From assembly GCA_001701065.1 (NCBI GenBank), contig DAAL01000172.1:19569-25556 (forward strand): 5,988 bases of DNA. The letters run 5' to 3'. Each line of letters begins with the position of its first letter. Position 1 is the stretch's first letter. Shown here piece by piece: positions 3,739 to 5,988 of this stretch. This DNA is from Bacteroidales bacterium GP4. GTDB lineage: Bacteria; Bacteroidota; Bacteroidia; Bacteroidales; Muribaculaceae. The position numbers were made by a program, and so were the translations under genes. The notes under the pieces are model-generated. The model saw only the letters and a list, made by a program, of their open reading frames with translations. It searched no databases and was not told the origin of the DNA.

Positions 3739-5010
3739 ATGAAACCAAGAAATAATTTTGAGAAAGCGGTCATCGCACAGAGTGGACATCTTCGCCCACT
3801 CCCCTCCTCTCCCCGTCGCTGGGCATTCAGAAACACGATTGAACATTATGCCTACCGCTTGCCCAAAGGGAGAACCACTTGCATGGACTGTGGTCACTCG
3901 TGGATTATGCCGGAACCCGTGGAGAAATGCAACTGTCCTAAGTGCCACGCCAACCTTAAAGTGAGTGAGACCTATTCACGTACCTTACGGCAGAAATCCT
4001 ATTTTAACGTGTTGACTACAAGCGGAAAGTTCCAAGTGTTGCGGATATTTCTCCAAATCGTTGAGATGCGCAAGGGGTTTATGGCGAAGCCGGCTTTCCT
4101 TGAAATCGGTCAATATTGGATGGATGAGAACGGCAGGAATACCGTTGTCGGACTGAAACGCACAATAGGATGGTATCTTGACAGTTTCGCTTTCGGGTCT
4201 CCAATGGAGATTAGAAAAGACCAAAAGGATGTGTTCAAGCATCTGTCAGAGGAATGCCTTTATCCGAAATACAAAATTATACCGGAGATAAAACGAAACG
4301 GGTTTGACGGAAAGTTCCACGGGTGTGAGACAGTGGAGTTTCTCTCGGCTTTACTGTCAACGCCACAGGCAGAAACACTTCTGAAATCGGGAGATATTCA
4401 GGCATTGAAATATCTTGTGTCAAACAAATCGGAGTTCTTACACTTCTGGCGCTCCTATACCATCGCCAAACGCCACGGCTATGAAATCCCCGACTTCGGA
4501 ACATGGATTGACTATCTTAAGATGCTTGAGCGTTTCGGTAAGGACACGCATTCGCCAAAACTAATCGCCCCTGTCAATCTCTTTGACGCCCATGATGAAT
4601 ATGTGGAGAAGGTCAACCGTCAACGCATCAGGGAAAGACTGAAAAAAGACCGCCAAAAGGCTATGGCTGACAAAGCCAAGTTTAAGGAGATAAAAGGCCG
4701 CTTTATAGGATTGTCGTTCATCGACAGCGAGATAGAAATCAAGACACTTGACAGCGTGGAGGAATACTATATGGAGGGTGAGACCCAGCATATCTGTGTC
4801 GCAAGCGCACAATACTATCTGAAAGAGGACACGCTTGTTTTCTCTGCCCGTATTAACGGCAAGCGAATTGCCACCATTGAAATCTCCCTCAAAACGCTAA
4901 AGGTCATACAATGCCGTGCCGCCTGCAACAAGGTCAGCGAATACCAAGACCGTATAGAGGGCATGATAAAGAGCCACCGAAAGGAAATCAGGGAAAGAAT
5001 GAGAGCATAA
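3739..5010 (+). CDS. PcfJ-like protein with N-terminal zinc-finger-like region
   Basis: A 423-residue protein of the PcfJ-like family, also named after pCF10 and found in conjugative elements; its molecular role is unknown. Residues 48-69 hold C48-x2-C51 and C64/C66-x2-C69, a treble-clef or zinc-ribbon-like pair of knuckles, so zinc and perhaps nucleic acid binding is likely. The middle (about 100-290) is mostly helical with aromatic residues. A basic, coiled-coil-like stretch covers about 285-318 (EKVNRQRIRERLKKDRQKAM and beyond). The C-terminal domain carries the family's conserved core: EGETQHICVAS (346-356), LVFSARINGKRIATIEIS (366-383) and KVIQCRAACNK (388-398), which alternates strands and polar residues as an enzyme or ligand-binding domain would. 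No truncation is apparent. It starts 11 bp after the pcfK-like stop and is almost certainly co-transcribed with it. Confidence 0.85.
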   Translation: MKPRNNFEKAVIAQSGHLRPLPSSPRRWAFRNTIEHYAYRLPKGRTTCMDCGHSWIMPEPVEKCNCPKCHANLKVSETYSRTLRQKSYFNVLTTSGKFQVLRIFLQIVEMRKGFMAKPAFLEIGQYWMDENGRNTVVGLKRTIGWYLDSFAFGSPMEIRKDQKDVFKHLSEECLYPKYKIIPEIKRNGFDGKFHGCETVEFLSALLSTPQAETLLKSGDIQALKYLVSNKSEFLHFWRSYTIAKRHGYEIPDFGTWIDYLKMLERFGKDTHSPKLIAPVNLFDAHDEYVEKVNRQRIRERLKKDRQKAMADKAKFKEIKGRFIGLSFIDSEIEIKTLDSVEEYYMEGETQHICVASAQYYLKEDTLVFSARINGKRIATIEISLKTLKVIQCRAACNKVSEYQDRIEGMIKSHRKEIRERMRA

Positions 5011-5019
5011 AGTATAATA

Positions 5020-5053
5020 TGACCTTACAACTTCTGTGGAGGTTGTAAGGTCA
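5020..5053 (+). repeat. 15-bp intergenic hairpin after the pcfJ-like gene
   Basis: TGACCTTACAACTTC (5020-5034) and GAGGTTGTAAGGTCA (5039-5053) form a 15-bp stem around a TGTG tetraloop. One position is a U-G pair on the plus strand; all others are Watson-Crick. It begins nine bases after the pcfJ-like stop. CAAAAAG follows rather than a T-run, so it is a poor intrinsic terminator on the plus strand, and the minus strand has no T-run either. It may set the relative level of the genes on either side by mRNA processing or stability. A GGAGG lies inside the stem, too far (about 25 nt) from the next ATG to be its ribosome binding site. Confidence 0.6.
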
Positions 5054-5067
5054 CAAAAAGCAAAATC

Positions 5068-5346
5068 ATGAAAACCAAGACTATAATTTATAAAGGTGTG
5101 GGTTATAAGTGCCGTGTCATAACCGATTGCGCAGGTGATGAGGTAACCATAGGCAGTTGGGAATTGCTCAAAGCTTTGCATCCCGGACCATTCGCTGGAG
5201 AACCCTGCGAGAATGTTGGATTTACCGACCAAGAGGCGGTTGATATCTACAATAGCCTTTTCTTTTTCACGGGAAGGCATGCGCTTGACTTATCCGATGA
5301 GGATATGATAGCTAAACTTACGGAAGAATATGGAACAACAATATAA
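5068..5346 (+). CDS. Hypothetical protein, 92 residues
   Basis: I do not recognise this protein. It starts at ATG 5068, just downstream of the 15-bp hairpin, with an A-rich leader. The N-terminal part, TKTIIYKGVGYKCRVITD (3-20), looks like two short beta strands, followed by DEVTIGSWELLKALHPGPF (24-42) and an acidic helical C-terminus (SDEDMIAKLTEEY, 76-88). It has three cysteines (C15, C21, C47) with no metal-binding spacing, no signal peptide and no membrane segment. The composition is mildly acidic, as in many small cytoplasmic proteins carried by mobile elements. It lies 5 bp before the next gene, which suggests co-transcription and coupled translation. Confidence 0.65.
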   Translation: MKTKTIIYKGVGYKCRVITDCAGDEVTIGSWELLKALHPGPFAGEPCENVGFTDQEAVDIYNSLFFFTGRHALDLSDEDMIAKLTEEYGTTI

Positions 5347-5351
5347 AATTT

Positions 5352-5597
5352 ATGATTATGAACGTAATATTTGAACATACGACAGTCATCTATGACAGTG
5401 ACATAGCCGAAGTGTTGATAGGTTTTGTGAACCATATCCTGTTTGCAGACAGCGAAGGAAAACTAAGACGAATAGTAGCCGAATATGCCGAAAACTCCGC
5501 CCTTGACAAATATTTCGTCTATGGCTACGGTAAACACCACTTTTGGCTTTATCTAAAGAGTTGTATAATCAATACTTTCAAAGTTAAAAATTCATAA
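5352..5597 (+). CDS. Hypothetical protein, 81 residues
   Basis: I do not recognise this protein. ATG 5352 and the in-frame ATG 5358 are both possible starts (MIMNVIFEHTTVIYD). The sequence suggests strand (MNVIFEHTTVIYD), helix (SDIAEVLIGFVNHILFAD, 16-33), a second helix (KLRRIVAEYAENSALDKYF, 37-55) and a strand or helix rich in aromatic and basic residues (YGYGKHHFWLYLKS, 57-70). There is no signal peptide or clear membrane span. It follows the 92-residue gene by 5 bp and is the last gene of the plus-strand series before an intergenic gap of 85 bp. Real-gene confidence rests on spacing and the absence of alternatives. Confidence 0.6.
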   Translation: MIMNVIFEHTTVIYDSDIAEVLIGFVNHILFADSEGKLRRIVAEYAENSALDKYFVYGYGKHHFWLYLKSCIINTFKVKNS

Positions 5598-5680
5598 TAG
5601 TCTAATAGTCAAGGGGTAGTTGTGATAACTATCTTGGGATAATATCTGTATTACTTATAGACTCCCATAATATAGTCAAG
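5595..5680. repeat. Cluster of short AGTC repeats before the integrase-like gene
   Basis: TAATAGTC occurs twice in tandem (5595-5602, 5603-5610). ATAGTCAAG occurs at 5605-5613 and again at 5672-5680, immediately before the next start codon. AGTCTA (5599-5604) is inverted as TAGACT (5658-5663). A small hairpin TAGTT/AACTA is also present (5617-5621, 5627-5631). TATCTTGG (5630-5637) is one base off TAnnTTTG. Repeats of this kind before an integrase-like gene could be regulator or recombinase arm sites, but the copies are short. Confidence 0.35.
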
Positions 5681-5682
5681 AT

Positions 5683-5988
5683 ATGGAAAACACGACTGTT
5701 CCCATTGATGGTTTGATAGAGGTATGTGAAAAGGCTATTGAGACTTTTCAATTAACGACTGATGTTAAAAGTCGGTTTATGAAAGGGATTGGATTGTTAC
5801 GCAAGCATTTGCAGCAGGACGGTGTATCAAATTACAAACCGGAAGAAGGAGAACGATATATCGTTGAGATATTTGAACAAAATATCTCTAAATACAGAAG
5901 GATGCAGATAATACCTGCAATCCGAGCTGTCAATGCCTATCTTAAGGGCGAGGTGACCTATACGATTCCAAAAGAGCAACGATATGTG
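5683..5988 (+). CDS. Probable tyrosine recombinase/integrase, N-terminal fragment
   Basis: The first 102 codons are visible; the gene runs off the right edge. The start MENTTVPIDGLIEVCEKAIE at ATG 5683 follows an in-frame stop at 5668, so no longer start exists. The pattern GIGLLRKHLQQDGVSNYKPE (35-54), then ERYIVEIFEQNISKYRRMQI and AIRAVNAYLKGEVTYTI, resembles the helical N-terminal region of Bacteroidota and Firmicutes site-specific integrases, in which a short helix, a 'Y-x-P-E' turn and a helix ending in 'LN/AYLKG' precede the DNA-binding core domain. The catalytic R-H-R-Y residues would lie outside the window, so this is not proven. An integrase would suit the PcfK/PcfJ neighbourhood. 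A non-recombinase helical protein remains possible. Confidence 0.5.
   Translation, partial: MENTTVPIDGLIEVCEKAIETFQLTTDVKSRFMKGIGLLRKHLQQDGVSNYKPEEGERYIVEIFEQNISKYRRMQIIPAIRAVNAYLKGEVTYTIPKEQRYV

Noticed and set aside
3493..5280. Minus-strand open frames opposite the pcfK-like, pcfJ-like and 92-residue genes
   Set aside because: All lie antisense to better supported genes and show no recognisable motifs.
1..5988. CRISPR arrays, tRNA genes or complete insertion sequences
   Set aside because: No regularly spaced repeats, no cloverleaf-like segment and no transposase gene were seen on either strand.

Overview
The window looks like a piece of a gut-type Bacteroidales (Bacteroidota) genome: an accessory region where toxin-antitoxin-like genes meet the cargo of a conjugative element. 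Four things point to Bacteroidota. Two genes belong to the PcfK/PcfJ families that are common in Bacteroidota mobile elements. Upstream of a regulatory gene there is a Bacteroides-type promoter (TTTG, 20 bp, TAnnTTTG). Most starts are preceded by A/T-rich sequence without a Shine-Dalgarno. A three-gene HipB/HipS/HipT-like operon is present. The genus cannot be told from this sequence.

Left part, minus strand (1-2393). Two toxin-antitoxin-like modules are read right to left. Upstream is hipB (2086-2289), hipS-like (1760-2089) and the hipT-like kinase (814-1758), tightly coupled, with inverted-repeat operators and a promoter in front of hipB. Downstream is a second unit: a winged-helix/HTH regulator (100-633) overlapping a nucleotidyltransferase-type protein that is cut by the window edge (1-113). 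Its promoter runs into a perfect 24-bp palindrome (645-668), as expected for autorepression.

Centre (2290-3049). This is about 760 bp with no convincing protein gene. It is not featureless. The part from about 2405 to 2923 is packed with local hairpins, is closed on its left side by a roughly 15-bp long-range helix, and contains alternative helices that exclude one another. G-U pairs favour the plus strand. I read it as a large structured RNA, or a very long structured leader of the genes to its right. It is the best candidate for something undescribed.

Right part, plus strand (3050-5988). A compact series follows: a two-helix membrane peptide, a PcfK-like protein whose C-terminus carries a probable sliding-clamp-binding motif, a PcfJ-like protein with an N-terminal zinc-finger-like region, a 15-bp intergenic hairpin, two small unknown proteins, a repeat-bearing intergenic stretch, and the start of what resembles a tyrosine recombinase/integrase, cut by the window end. 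The arrangement fits an integrative conjugative or mobilizable element with addiction modules beside it. The element's ends, its relaxase and its transfer genes are not in the window.
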